A stretch of 64,000 bases of DNA from Bacteroidia bacterium (GTDB taxonomy: Bacteria; Bacteroidota; Bacteroidia; Bacteroidales; CAJPTX01). Below the pieces are notes generated by a model. That model did not search any database. It was given only the letters and a program-made list of their open reading frames with translations, and was not told where the DNA came from. Both the position numbers and the translations under genes were made by a program. Shown piece after piece: positions 1-8,633 of this stretch; position 1 is the first letter of the stretch; every line of letters begins with the position of its first letter. Location: positions 101,286 to 165,285 of the forward strand of contig CAJPTC010000002.1 in NCBI GenBank assembly GCA_905373475.1, given 5' to 3'.

Positions 1-324
1 AAAACACTTGCTGAATTCCAAATAGAAGCCACCCCCCTCGCCGATGCCCCTGGTGTTTGGTTACCCCCTACAGCCGGACAACCCCTTCGCAAGATTTGCG
101 CATTAGGTATACACATCAACCGTGGTATTTCCACACACGGCATCGCCCTCAATGTGCAAACAAAGATGTCCTATTTCTCACAAATCAACCCTTGTGGCTT
201 TACAGATAGAGCTGTAACCTCTATGCTACAAGAACTTGCCACCCCCATAGACATAGTTTTGGTAAAGAATTTGCTCCTCCAGCATTTGGCAGATGAGATC
301 CATTTCTCCTACGCCGCAAATTGA
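1..324 (+). CDS. lipB: Lipoyl(octanoyl) transferase LipB, 3' end only
   Basis: The reading frame is open from the first base and ends in TGA at 322-324. It gives the last 107 residues of LipB, which moves octanoyl groups from acyl carrier protein to lipoate-dependent enzymes in the cytoplasm. The visible piece holds both catalytic landmarks of the family. The Lys lies in RKICALG, and the Cys lies in INPCGF about 35 residues later. The family HGIALNV and YFSQINPCGF strings are well conserved. The start lies outside the window. The stop is 18 bases before the recJ start, so the two genes are probably cotranscribed. Confidence 0.93.
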   Translation, partial: KTLAEFQIEATPLADAPGVWLPPTAGQPLRKICALGIHINRGISTHGIALNVQTKMSYFSQINPCGFTDRAVTSMLQELATPIDIVLVKNLLLQHLADEIHFSYAAN

Positions 325-342
325 AGGAGCTCTTTCCAAACT

Positions 343-2067
343 ATGACGAAGCAGAAAATATGGCATTACCGTACGCATGACGCCGATCGTGCATTAAAGG
401 CACGACTCGAGCAACAATGCGAACTCACGCCGCTATTTATAGACTTGCTCCTCGAACGCGGACTAGACTCACAACAGAGCATCGCGGCTTTTTTTGCTCC
501 GAGTTTAGAAGATCTCCACGACCCTTTCTTAATGAAAAATATGGAGCAAGCGGTCAAGCGCCTCACTCTAGCTCTCGAGAGGGAAGAACGCGTACTCGTT
601 TATGGCGATTACGACGTTGATGGCACCACCTCCGTATCGCTCATCTACCGCTATTTGGGAGAACTTGGCGTAGATGTCGGGATCTATATTCCCGATCGGT
701 ACAGAGAAGGCTATGGAATCTCGGAAATGGGAGTGCGCCATGCCGCACAGAATGGCTATACTCTCGTTATTGCTCTAGATTGTGGCATTAAAGCATACAA
801 CGAGATCGAGTTAGCCAATCAACTCGGTGTAGACTTCATAATATGCGATCACCATTTTGCCGATGAAGAGATCCCCCGTGCATGCGCTGTTCTAGATCCA
901 AAACAACCCGACTGTCACTATCCGTGCAAATATCTTTCGGGGGCAGGTGTAGGTTTCAAACTTTTACAAGCTCTAACCATTCGGAAAGGACTTCCGTTTG
1001 AAACACTGATACAACATCTCGATCTACTCGCCATTAGTATTGCCGCCGACCTAGTAGAAATTGTAGACGAGAACAGAATCTTTGCGACTTACGGACTGCG
1101 CCGCTTAAACGATCACCCATCGCCTGGAATCAAGGCACTGGAACAAGTGGCTGGTATCGGAGAACGAGAAATCAACATTCAGGATATTATCTTCCGACTC
1201 GGACCACGTATCAATGCCGCAGGTCGAATGATGAATGGCAGCATTGCTGTCGAACTATTTACTTCGCCCGATGCCGATACGGCGGAACTCTATGCGCAGA
1301 TCGTAAATTCTAGCAACATCAAACGGCAAGGCATCGACCGACAAATGACCAGCGAGGCTTTGCAAATGATTGCGAGCGACCCGACCCAGCAGTTTAGCAA
1401 GTCTACTTTTCTTTTCAATACCCACTGGCACAAAGGCGTTATAGGCATTGTAGCGAGCCGTTTGGTAGATATGTACTACAGACCAACTGTGGTGCTAACA
1501 GAGGCGAACGGCGTCGTTTCAGGTTCTGCGCGCTCTGTTGTCGGATTCGATATTTATGATGCTATTAGCAACTGCGCCGACCTTCTCGATAGCTTTGGAG
1601 GCCACAAACAAGCCGTAGGGCTTACCATGACGGCGGATAAAATAGAGGATTTCAAGGCTCGTTTCGAAGAAGTGGTGGCACGCAAGATTACGCAGAGTCA
1701 AAAACAACCAATTATCGAAATTGATGCTCTGTTGGACTTCTCAGACCTTACGAGCGACTTCCTACACACGATCGAATCTTTTGCGCCCTTTGGTCCTGGC
1801 AATCCTGCTCCTACTTTTGCACTCCTCAACCTTCGTCCCGACCCTGGTGCACGTCTTTTTGGGAGAAATCATGAACACTTAAAACTGTTGGTGACGCAGA
1901 ACAAAGCACGTTGTTGCTTTACAGGGATCGCTTACCAGCAGGCGAGTTCGCTACAGTTAGTACAAAACCAGTCCTTCAATATCTGCTTCTCTATTGAGAA
2001 AAATAACTTCTACACTCCACCAATTACCCAATTCAACATAAAAGACATTGTACCCGCGAACGAATAG
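343..2067 (+). CDS. recJ: Single-stranded-DNA-specific 5'-3' exonuclease RecJ
   Basis: RecJ degrades single-stranded DNA 5' to 3' in recombination, mismatch and excision repair. The 574-residue product has the usual family length. DHH-phosphoesterase motifs are visible in order: DYDVDG (89-94), DCG (146-148), DHH (169-171), AADLVEI (about 234-240) and GPRINAAGRM (about 287-296). The DHHA1-type SGSARS and GGHKQAVG motifs follow, then an OB-like C-terminal region. The ATG at 343 is preceded by an AAGGAGC run about 13 bases upstream, overlapping the end of lipB. The start leaves a full N-terminus. The gene converges on mnmA. Confidence 0.95.
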   Translation: MTKQKIWHYRTHDADRALKARLEQQCELTPLFIDLLLERGLDSQQSIAAFFAPSLEDLHDPFLMKNMEQAVKRLTLALEREERVLVYGDYDVDGTTSVSLIYRYLGELGVDVGIYIPDRYREGYGISEMGVRHAAQNGYTLVIALDCGIKAYNEIELANQLGVDFIICDHHFADEEIPRACAVLDPKQPDCHYPCKYLSGAGVGFKLLQALTIRKGLPFETLIQHLDLLAISIAADLVEIVDENRIFATYGLRRLNDHPSPGIKALEQVAGIGEREINIQDIIFRLGPRINAAGRMMNGSIAVELFTSPDADTAELYAQIVNSSNIKRQGIDRQMTSEALQMIASDPTQQFSKSTFLFNTHWHKGVIGIVASRLVDMYYRPTVVLTEANGVVSGSARSVVGFDIYDAISNCADLLDSFGGHKQAVGLTMTADKIEDFKARFEEVVARKITQSQKQPIIEIDALLDFSDLTSDFLHTIESFAPFGPGNPAPTFALLNLRPDPGARLFGRNHEHLKLLVTQNKARCCFTGIAYQQASSLQLVQNQSFNICFSIEKNNFYTPPITQFNIKDIVPANE

Positions 2068-2168
2068 CACGGGGGAGCTATTGTAGCCAGTACTACAATA
2101 CAGATAAATTATTGAATATCATCTTTATAATAGCAAAACTGATTGCCAGTTCGCACTATACTAGACGT

Positions 2169-3335
2169 CTAGTAAAAGACGGGGGCAGAACCCAACAACT
2201 CATCGCCACTATACCACGCGGCAAATTGTCCAGGCGTCACCCCTCTCTGCGGCGTTTCAAAGACCAAATAACAGCCTTTCTCTACCCTATAAAGCTCCGC
2301 AACCTGAAGAGGTTGTCTGTAGCGCAACCGAGCCATTACTGGCAGTTTTTCACCTATTACAATCTCTTTCGTCGGATTCACCCAATGCACCTCCTCATTT
2401 GCCATAAAAACGACGTTGCGATTGAGGTAGGGGTGATCATGCCCCTGTCCCACATAAACCGTGTTCGTCTGCACATCTACGGCTAGTACAAAAAGAGGGA
2501 GAGCCTTCCCGCCGATGCCTAACCCTTTTCGTTGCCCCACGGTATAGAAATGTGCTCCCTCATGCTGCCCCACCACTGTACCTAATTCAGGAGTCAGCGG
2601 ATACGGTTTAGCTCTTTCTTCAAGGGAATTATCGCGATACGGAAGAGGCAATTCGCGCGGAATTTCAACAATATTACCCCTCTTTGCTTCTAAGCGCTGT
2701 TCTAAAAAAGTAGGAAGATCAATCTTCCCCACAAAACAGATCCCATAGCTATCCTTCCTCTGTGCAGTAGCAAGCCCTAACTGCTTTGCTAAGGCACGCA
2801 CCTCAGCTTTTTGCATCTCACCTATCGGGAAAAGCGCGTGTGCCAACTGCTCTTGATTTACTTGGCAGAGGAAATAACTCTGATCCTTCCCTTTATCGCA
2901 CCCTGCAAGGAGCGAATAAATCGTTTTACCTCCTACTTGCCCTTCCGCTTTACGGCAGTAGTGCCCAGTAGCAACATACTCTGCACCACGCGCACGAGCG
3001 ATCTCCCAAAAAGCCGCGAACTTAATCTCGCGATTACATAACACGTCTGGATTGGGGGTCCTACCCTTTGCATACTCTGCGAACAGATAGTCTATAACCG
3101 AATTCTTGTAAGCTTCACTTAAATCAACTACTTCAAACGGTATTCCGAGTTTACGCGCTACTAGAGCCGCAAAATCGCGATCTTCTTCAAACGGGCAATC
3201 TGACTTCAAAAGACCGACACGATCTGTCCAATTCTGCATATAGATGCCCAATACGTCGTACCCTTGTTGCTTGAGCAAGTAGGCAGCAACACTGGAATCT
3301 ACGCCCCCCGAGAGCCCTACTACGACTTTTGCCAT
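2169..3335 (-). CDS. mnmA: tRNA 2-thiouridine(34) synthase MnmA
   Basis: MnmA thiolates U34 of Lys, Glu and Gln tRNAs, using sulfur relayed from a desulfurase. The frame could begin at 3389, but the family N-terminus MAKVVVGLSGG starts at the ATG at 3335, giving 388 residues. The PP-loop SGGVDSS is at 9-15. The two catalytic cysteines are visible as Cys100 in NPDVLCNREIKF and Cys200 in YGICFVG, with ATGHYCR between them. The gene lies 95 bases downstream of the S41 protease on the same strand and may share its transcript. No Shine-Dalgarno sequence is visible. Confidence 0.95.
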   Translation of the reverse strand: MAKVVVGLSGGVDSSVAAYLLKQQGYDVLGIYMQNWTDRVGLLKSDCPFEEDRDFAALVARKLGIPFEVVDLSEAYKNSVIDYLFAEYAKGRTPNPDVLCNREIKFAAFWEIARARGAEYVATGHYCRKAEGQVGGKTIYSLLAGCDKGKDQSYFLCQVNQEQLAHALFPIGEMQKAEVRALAKQLGLATAQRKDSYGICFVGKIDLPTFLEQRLEAKRGNIVEIPRELPLPYRDNSLEERAKPYPLTPELGTVVGQHEGAHFYTVGQRKGLGIGGKALPLFVLAVDVQTNTVYVGQGHDHPYLNRNVVFMANEEVHWVNPTKEIVIGEKLPVMARLRYRQPLQVAELYRVEKGCYLVFETPQRGVTPGQFAAWYSGDELLGSAPVFY

Positions 3336-3430
3336 GTACCGATAATTACTTTGGATAGAAGGCTCAGCAATCCAAAAGTCAGTATACAACTAACGAAACT
3401 TACCGCGCCTTGCAGATAATAAACGGAGTA

Positions 3431-5149
3431 CTACCCTACTCGCTGGCTCTTTTTCTTAATTCGGACACTCTCGCGGCGCATATCAACGGGCGATATATCT
3501 TTCAGGATATGCTGCATACTATCTGGCTGGCGCAAAATTTCTTCACCTCGCAGTAGTACTGTATCGCGAGGCATCGAATAAGCTAAGCGGCCTGCACGAT
3601 AATAGTAGCGGGAAACAATTTCCTGCTCGAGCAATTCCTTCAATTCGTTTTTATGTGCTGAATAGTAAGCTTCAAATTCCTTATCAAATGCAGTGCGTAG
3701 ACTGGCAAACTGAGAACGCATGGTCGAATCAAGTTGCACCTCCTTCGCCATATTTTCCAAGCGTTGCACTTGCTCAAACATCGCATTCTTGCGGGTATAC
3801 TCCTTCTTCTTCACAAAAGAGAGAAAATCTTTCAACTCCTTTTCGGAGAGCTTGAATTTCTCAGTAGGAGGAATTTTCGTGTTAAGCTGCTGATAGCGGT
3901 TTGCATAATCATAAAAGGCATTGTTTACATACAGAGAAGCTACCAGCACATTGTATTCTGGTGTCTTGATGGCAAGATCTGGCCAAATACCCCCACCATC
4001 ATATACCGTACGACCATTTAGGGTTTTGAAAGCTCGCATAAGAGAATCGGGTATGTATTCAATCGCCCCGTTCTGATCCCGATGCGCATAGTCAATGGCC
4101 TGAATACAACGCCCACTAGGTATGTAGTACTTCGCCGTGGTAATCTTAAACACTCCGCCGTATGGGAGAGGTCGAGTGGTTTGTACCAAGCCCTTACCAA
4201 ACGTTTGTTCGCCAATAATTACCGCACGATCGAGATCCTGTAAAGCTCCCGCCACGACTTCGCTAGAAGATGCCGATCCACGGTTCACCAATACAACCAA
4301 GGGTAATTCCTTAAAGGGCGCTTCGCCTGAGGCATAGAGCGTATTTAACTGCTGCGGATTACGCCCTTTCACATCAGCTACTTTTGTACCCGAAGGGACG
4401 AAAAGACTCACAAGTTCAACCGCTTCATTCAACAATCCGCCCGTATTCCCACGAAGATCAAGGACTAAGCCCTTAAGTGGGTTCCCCTTTCCGCGTACCT
4501 TTTCTATCGCCTGACGTACTTCTTTAGCACAACCTACTGTGAAACCAGAAAGGTTGACGTACGCCAAATCATTCTTCAAGCGCGCTGCATAAGCAACCGC
4601 AGGGATTTGTATACGCGCTCTTTTAACCTCTAGATTCAGCCCCGTCTTCCCATACGGACGATTGACTGTCAGCTTTAATATAGAATTTTCCTTACCCTTC
4701 AACTTTGCACTTACCTCGGTGGCAGAAACTCCCTTCAGATCAACGCCATCTATTTTCACAATGGTGTCGCCTGTTTTGAGGCCTGCACGCACAGCAGGTG
4801 TATTCTCGTAAAGCTGTGCGACTTGGGTATAGTCGCCTGCCTTTTGGATTAAAGCCCCAATCCCCGCATATTCGCCCGTCGTAATGAACTGCAACGTCTC
4901 CTTAGAGCTTTCAGGAATGTACTCTGTATAGGGATCAAGTGTTTTTAGCATGCCGACAATCCCCGCATTCGTAAGTTGCTCAGGGTCGGGCTCATCAACA
5001 TCCATGAGCATCGCATCGCGGAATACGGCAAACAGCGTCTCAAGGTTCTTCGTAAGGTCGTGGTCTGTATAGGCCGAAATGCCGAAAAATGCTGCCATAC
5101 AAGAGGCCACTGAGACCAGCCCAATGAATAGATATTTTTTAATCCGCAT
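3431..5149 (-). CDS. C-terminal processing peptidase, S41 family (CtpA/Tsp-like)
   Basis: This periplasmic, membrane-anchored serine protease has 572 residues. The N-terminus has a positively charged stretch and one hydrophobic segment (about 5-27), acting as signal or anchor. A PDZ domain spans about 90-165. The peptidase core follows, with DLRGNTGG (231-238), the nucleophile Ser in GSASSSE (291-297) and the general-base Lys319 in EQTFGKG. The long C-terminal part (about 415-572) is charged and helical, as in Bacteroidetes homologues. The family trims or degrades proteins at their C-termini. It follows fumC by 85 bases, with a hairpin between them. Confidence 0.93.
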   Translation of the reverse strand: MRIKKYLFIGLVSVASCMAAFFGISAYTDHDLTKNLETLFAVFRDAMLMDVDEPDPEQLTNAGIVGMLKTLDPYTEYIPESSKETLQFITTGEYAGIGALIQKAGDYTQVAQLYENTPAVRAGLKTGDTIVKIDGVDLKGVSATEVSAKLKGKENSILKLTVNRPYGKTGLNLEVKRARIQIPAVAYAARLKNDLAYVNLSGFTVGCAKEVRQAIEKVRGKGNPLKGLVLDLRGNTGGLLNEAVELVSLFVPSGTKVADVKGRNPQQLNTLYASGEAPFKELPLVVLVNRGSASSSEVVAGALQDLDRAVIIGEQTFGKGLVQTTRPLPYGGVFKITTAKYYIPSGRCIQAIDYAHRDQNGAIEYIPDSLMRAFKTLNGRTVYDGGGIWPDLAIKTPEYNVLVASLYVNNAFYDYANRYQQLNTKIPPTEKFKLSEKELKDFLSFVKKKEYTRKNAMFEQVQRLENMAKEVQLDSTMRSQFASLRTAFDKEFEAYYSAHKNELKELLEQEIVSRYYYRAGRLAYSMPRDTVLLRGEEILRQPDSMQHILKDISPVDMRRESVRIKKKSQRVG

Positions 5150-5178
5150 TTGTTTGGAGAAATTGCTATTGAGAAAAG

Positions 5179-5207
5179 AGGACGCCGCCTGATCTAGGCA
5201 ACGTCCT
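5179..5207 (-). terminator. Possible fumC transcription terminator
   Basis: An inverted repeat has outer arms AGGACG/CGTCCT and inner arms GCCT/AGGC separated by a mismatched pair. On the minus strand it is followed by CTTTTCTC, a weak T-tract. It lies between fumC and the S41 protease gene and could terminate or attenuate fumC transcription. Confidence 0.45.
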
Positions 5208-5234
5208 AGGAGATCAACGAAAAAGGTTCAATTA

Positions 5235-6635
5235 TTATTTTTCAAGACTGCCAATCATCTTCTTAGGATCTACCCACTTATCAAAGTCTTCGGGCGAGAC
5301 CAATCCCGTAGCAAGAGCAGCCTCACGTAATGTCAGATCCTCGGCGTATGCTTTCTTGGCAATTTTCGCAGCATTCGCATACCCAATATGCGTATTGAGA
5401 GCAGTAACCAACATCAAAGAGTTGTTGAGATGCTCTGCAATTTTCTTCGCATTGGGATGTATACCACTCACACAATGTACATCTATCGACACACAAGCGT
5501 CGCCCAGTAGTCTTGCAGACTGTAGGAAGTTACTTATTATAACAGGCTTGAAAACATTTAGCTCAAATTGCCCTAGCATAGCACCTACGCCTATAGCAGC
5601 ATCATTGCCCATTATTTGGGCACAAACCATCGTAAGCGCCTCTATCTGCGTGGGATTTACCTTACCTGGCATAATACTCGATCCTGGCTCGTTTTCAGGA
5701 ATTAAAATCTCACTAATACCAGAACGAGGACCAGATGCCATCAATCGTAAATCGCTCGCAATCTTCATTAAAGAGATAGCTACCTGCCGCAATGCTGCAT
5801 GTGCACAGACAACGGCATCGTGCGCCGAAAGGGCATCAAATTTATTGGGAGCTGTAACAAAAGGAAAGCCCGTGAGCTCGGCTATTTTTTTCGCCACAAG
5901 TTCGGCATAACCTTTAGGTGTATTCAACCCCGTACCCACTGCTGTGCCTCCAAGCGCTAACTCATAGAGACGAGGCAACGAAGCCTCTACGGCTTTTATG
6001 CCCGCTTCAATAAGGGAGGCATAACCCGAGAATTCCTGTCCTAACGTCAACGGGGTCGCATCCATCAGATGCGTACGTCCAATTTTCACCACATCGGCAA
6101 ACTCTTTACTCTTGGCAGCAAAAGAAGCTTGCAAGCGCTTTAATCCAGGCAATGTAACCGTCTGAAGAACAGAAACCGCAGCAATGTGCATCGCGGTAGG
6201 AAAAGTATCGTTACTCGATTGCGATTTATTTACATCGTCATTCGGATGAATGAAGGTAGCACCTTCCCCGAGCTTCTTTCCTAGAAGTTGTTGAGCCCGA
6301 TTAGCCACCACTTCGTTCATATTCATGTTACTCTGTGTACCAGAGCCCGTTTGCCATATCACAAGAGGGAACATATCGGCGTGCTGACCTGCCAAAATCT
6401 CGTCACACACCTGAGCAATGAGCTTACACTTTTCCTGATCGAGTACGCCTAATTCCTGATTAGCAAGAGCTGCCGCCTTCTTAAGGTAGGCAAACGCGAG
6501 AATAATCTCACGAGGCATACTTGCTGCCGCACCGATCTTGAAGTTCTCAAAAGACCGTTCCGTTTGTGCTCCCCAAAGCTTATCGGCAGGCACTTTCACC
6601 TCGCCCATCGTATCGCGCTCCACTCTGTATTCCAT
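5235..6635 (-). CDS. fumC: Class II fumarate hydratase FumC
   Basis: FumC interconverts fumarate and malate in the cytoplasm without an iron-sulfur cluster. The 466-residue product matches the usual class II length. Characteristic blocks are GSGTQSNMN (98-106), the catalytic His region GRTHLMDA (about 187-194) and the superfamily signature GSSIMPGKVNP (318-328). In a Bacteroidales member this gene usually serves the reductive branch of the citric acid cycle. That role is an inference from lifestyle, not from the sequence. A TAnnTTTG box lies upstream. Confidence 0.96.
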   Translation of the reverse strand: MEYRVERDTMGEVKVPADKLWGAQTERSFENFKIGAAASMPREIILAFAYLKKAAALANQELGVLDQEKCKLIAQVCDEILAGQHADMFPLVIWQTGSGTQSNMNMNEVVANRAQQLLGKKLGEGATFIHPNDDVNKSQSSNDTFPTAMHIAAVSVLQTVTLPGLKRLQASFAAKSKEFADVVKIGRTHLMDATPLTLGQEFSGYASLIEAGIKAVEASLPRLYELALGGTAVGTGLNTPKGYAELVAKKIAELTGFPFVTAPNKFDALSAHDAVVCAHAALRQVAISLMKIASDLRLMASGPRSGISEILIPENEPGSSIMPGKVNPTQIEALTMVCAQIMGNDAAIGVGAMLGQFELNVFKPVIISNFLQSARLLGDACVSIDVHCVSGIHPNAKKIAEHLNNSLMLVTALNTHIGYANAAKIAKKAYAEDLTLREAALATGLVSPEDFDKWVDPKKMIGSLEK

Positions 6636-6671
6636 TTCGGTTATAATTAGTTTCTACCTAACGCTCTCTTA

Positions 6672-6679
6672 CAAAATTA
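6672..6679 (-). promoter_or_regulatory. Putative Bacteroidetes -7 box for fumC
   Basis: On the minus strand the sequence reads TAATTTTG, a perfect match to TAnnTTTG. It would place transcription start about 30 bases before the fumC ATG. No clear TTG -33 element is seen. Confidence 0.5.
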
Positions 6680-6772
6680 GCGTTTCTATTGATTATTAGG
6701 CTCACTACGCAGCGAAACACACTAATGACGCATAGAATCACTACCGTACCAGCAACGTGCACATTTACTTTG

Positions 6773-6910
6773 GTAGGGGCGAGGCGTGCCCGTTAAAAAC
6801 GGGTGTTGCGTATTTTTTGAGGACAGTATCGCCGTAAATCGCTCTCCGCGCCACTCTTAACTCTTAATTTTTAATTCGTAACTTTTTAGTACCTCGTACT
6901 TCAATTTCAC
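6773..6910 (+). repeat. Composite repeat, left copy (GTAG palindrome plus AT-rich tail)
   Basis: The unit begins with GTAG at 6773 and a palindrome GGGCGAGGC-GT-GCCC whose right arm has lost four bases. It continues with CCGTTAAAA, GTTGCGTATTTTTT, CGCCGTAAA, ACTCTTAACTCTTAATTTTT and CTCGTACT. The same ordered blocks recur in the same orientation at 10338-10480, on the other side of the tandem AAA/nuclease genes. The two copies are imperfect and differ by small insertions. Confidence 0.75.
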
Positions 6911-7008
6911 TGGCGGGGTCCGCGAGAGACTTGAAGCAACACTACAGTTTACACGGACAACTAAATGTAATAATGCATCTTACGCATCTTAGACCGAGCA
7001 TCTCTACC

Positions 7009-8610
7009 CTACTTTCGTTCCACTACCCACTCCCCGATATTCCGTTTCGCCTCGTCAAAGCTTGCGCCTACCAGAATGAGCTCCTTGCCTGACGATTCGT
7101 ACTTGGTAGCGTAACCTTTATCAATAATCTGTTGTAGCGCCTCTTGGGCACTGCCAGCACTCCAAAGCTTGAACTCAAACACGTAAACAAACTTGGGCGT
7201 TATCACAACACAATCCGCTCTACCCGTGCTATTTTGCACCTCCGTTTGCGTGAAAAGTCCCATCAAGGCAAAAACAAGATATACCGCTATCTGATAGTCT
7301 CGCTCACGGAGTTCTATATCCTCCTTAGGCGCAGTATCATAAGGGATACTGGCAAGAAGAGAACGCAGGATTGTCATGAACGCATCCACATCGCCAGCTC
7401 GGACGGCATCCAGAAAATCGTTGACCGAAAAGCCAAGACTTAAATAGCTGGGAGCGTAGCCTGCCAACAGGTTTTCAAAGAAACCGAAACGAACCTCGTT
7501 GTTCGGGAAACCTAGCCGATAGGAGTCGGTTTCATTATCGTACCCCTTGATGGTCAGATAGCCTGTCTGATAGAGTATAGGCAAGGGGTCTAGGGTGTTT
7601 GCACTAAAGCCATCGAATCGAGTTTCACTCAGACGTACTTTGCCCTCAAGGTTTGGAACAAAGTAGTGCGCCTTCTTCAAGTAGTTTACCAAAAAAGTAG
7701 GTGTACCCGTAGTAAACCAGTACTTGCCCAATGCCCTAGCATCTAATGCATTCAAAAGGCTGAAGGGGTTGTAAACATTCTCGCCGCCTGCACCAAAAAG
7801 GTAGCCATCGTACTGTTGCTTCAGTACGGCGAGTGCTTCAGACATCTGTAGTTTCTGTTTCGCAGCGAGGGATTCTACATACGAAGTAAGATTCTCCCTC
7901 AGTTCCTGCGCTGTAATCCCACATATTGCCGAGAAATCCTCGCGCATGCTGATGTCCTTCAGGTTATTCAAACCACTAAAAACACTCACCTTGCCAAACT
8001 TGGTGATGCCCGTCAGAAAAACAAAGCGTATATAAACATCCAACGACTTTATAACGGCATAGAACTCTTTCAGTATACTTCGGAATGTTTCATGAAGTTC
8101 CTTCTCTTCCAGACTCTCATAAAGTGGTTTATCGTATTCATCCACAAGCACCACCACTTGGCGTCCCTGCTTTGCAGCAACTTGCCGAATGATGTACGAA
8201 AAACGTTCCTCGGGCGCATCACTAATCTTCTCTAGGTTGTATTGTACCTCCCATTCCCGCAAGATTAAATCTAGGCGATCTAGCAATGCCTTTTCATTCT
8301 TATAATTTCGTGCGTTCAGATCTATATACAGCACTGGATACTCTTGCCACGTCTCGCGCCCTTCTTGCTGCGCTAACTCCTCCTCCGCCCTTTCGAGGTA
8401 CAGACCCTTAAACAGCTCTTTTTGACCGCGAAAATAGGCAGCAAGCGTCGAAAGAAACAAACTCTTACCAAAACGACGAGGACGGCTCAAAAAATAGACC
8501 TGACCTTTTAAGAGTTGTACTATGTATCGTGTTTTATCAACATAGATATACTTCTCTTTGATTATCTTTTCAAAGCTCTGAATACCGATTGGTAGCTTTT
8601 GCGCTGTCAT
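7009..8610 (-). CDS. AAA-ATPase-like / PD-(D/E)xK nuclease family protein, copy 1
   Basis: The 533-residue protein has the architecture of the PF09820 AAA-ATPase-like domain followed by a PDDEXK_9-type nuclease domain. The nucleotide-binding region is RPRRFGKSLFLSTL (43-56), followed by a Walker-B-like VVVLVDEYDKPL (152-163) and FVFLTGITKFGKVS. The nuclease core near the C-terminus shows GRADCVV with Asp466, then VFEFKLW with Glu479 and Lys481. The biological role of the family is not established. It is the second gene of a tandem pair, 23 bases after copy 2. Residues 1-73 and 195 to the C-terminus are nearly identical to copy 2, while 74-194 diverge strongly. Confidence 0.85.
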   Translation of the reverse strand: MTAQKLPIGIQSFEKIIKEKYIYVDKTRYIVQLLKGQVYFLSRPRRFGKSLFLSTLAAYFRGQKELFKGLYLERAEEELAQQEGRETWQEYPVLYIDLNARNYKNEKALLDRLDLILREWEVQYNLEKISDAPEERFSYIIRQVAAKQGRQVVVLVDEYDKPLYESLEEKELHETFRSILKEFYAVIKSLDVYIRFVFLTGITKFGKVSVFSGLNNLKDISMREDFSAICGITAQELRENLTSYVESLAAKQKLQMSEALAVLKQQYDGYLFGAGGENVYNPFSLLNALDARALGKYWFTTGTPTFLVNYLKKAHYFVPNLEGKVRLSETRFDGFSANTLDPLPILYQTGYLTIKGYDNETDSYRLGFPNNEVRFGFFENLLAGYAPSYLSLGFSVNDFLDAVRAGDVDAFMTILRSLLASIPYDTAPKEDIELRERDYQIAVYLVFALMGLFTQTEVQNSTGRADCVVITPKFVYVFEFKLWSAGSAQEALQQIIDKGYATKYESSGKELILVGASFDEAKRNIGEWVVERK

Positions 8611-8633
8611 TTTCGTGAATGCTATATTGTTAG

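Larger units (their letters stand above)
6636..7008. other. Intergenic stretch with composite repeat
   Basis: This gap of about 370 bases between fumC and the first AAA/nuclease gene contains the fumC promoter box. It also contains a composite repeat (6773-6910) with a GTAG-headed palindrome and an AT-rich tail. No convincing gene was seen. Confidence 0.7.

Noticed and set aside
5356..5910. A 184-codon open frame antisense to fumC
   Set aside because: It is entirely inside the highly conserved fumC coding sequence and has no recognisable domain.
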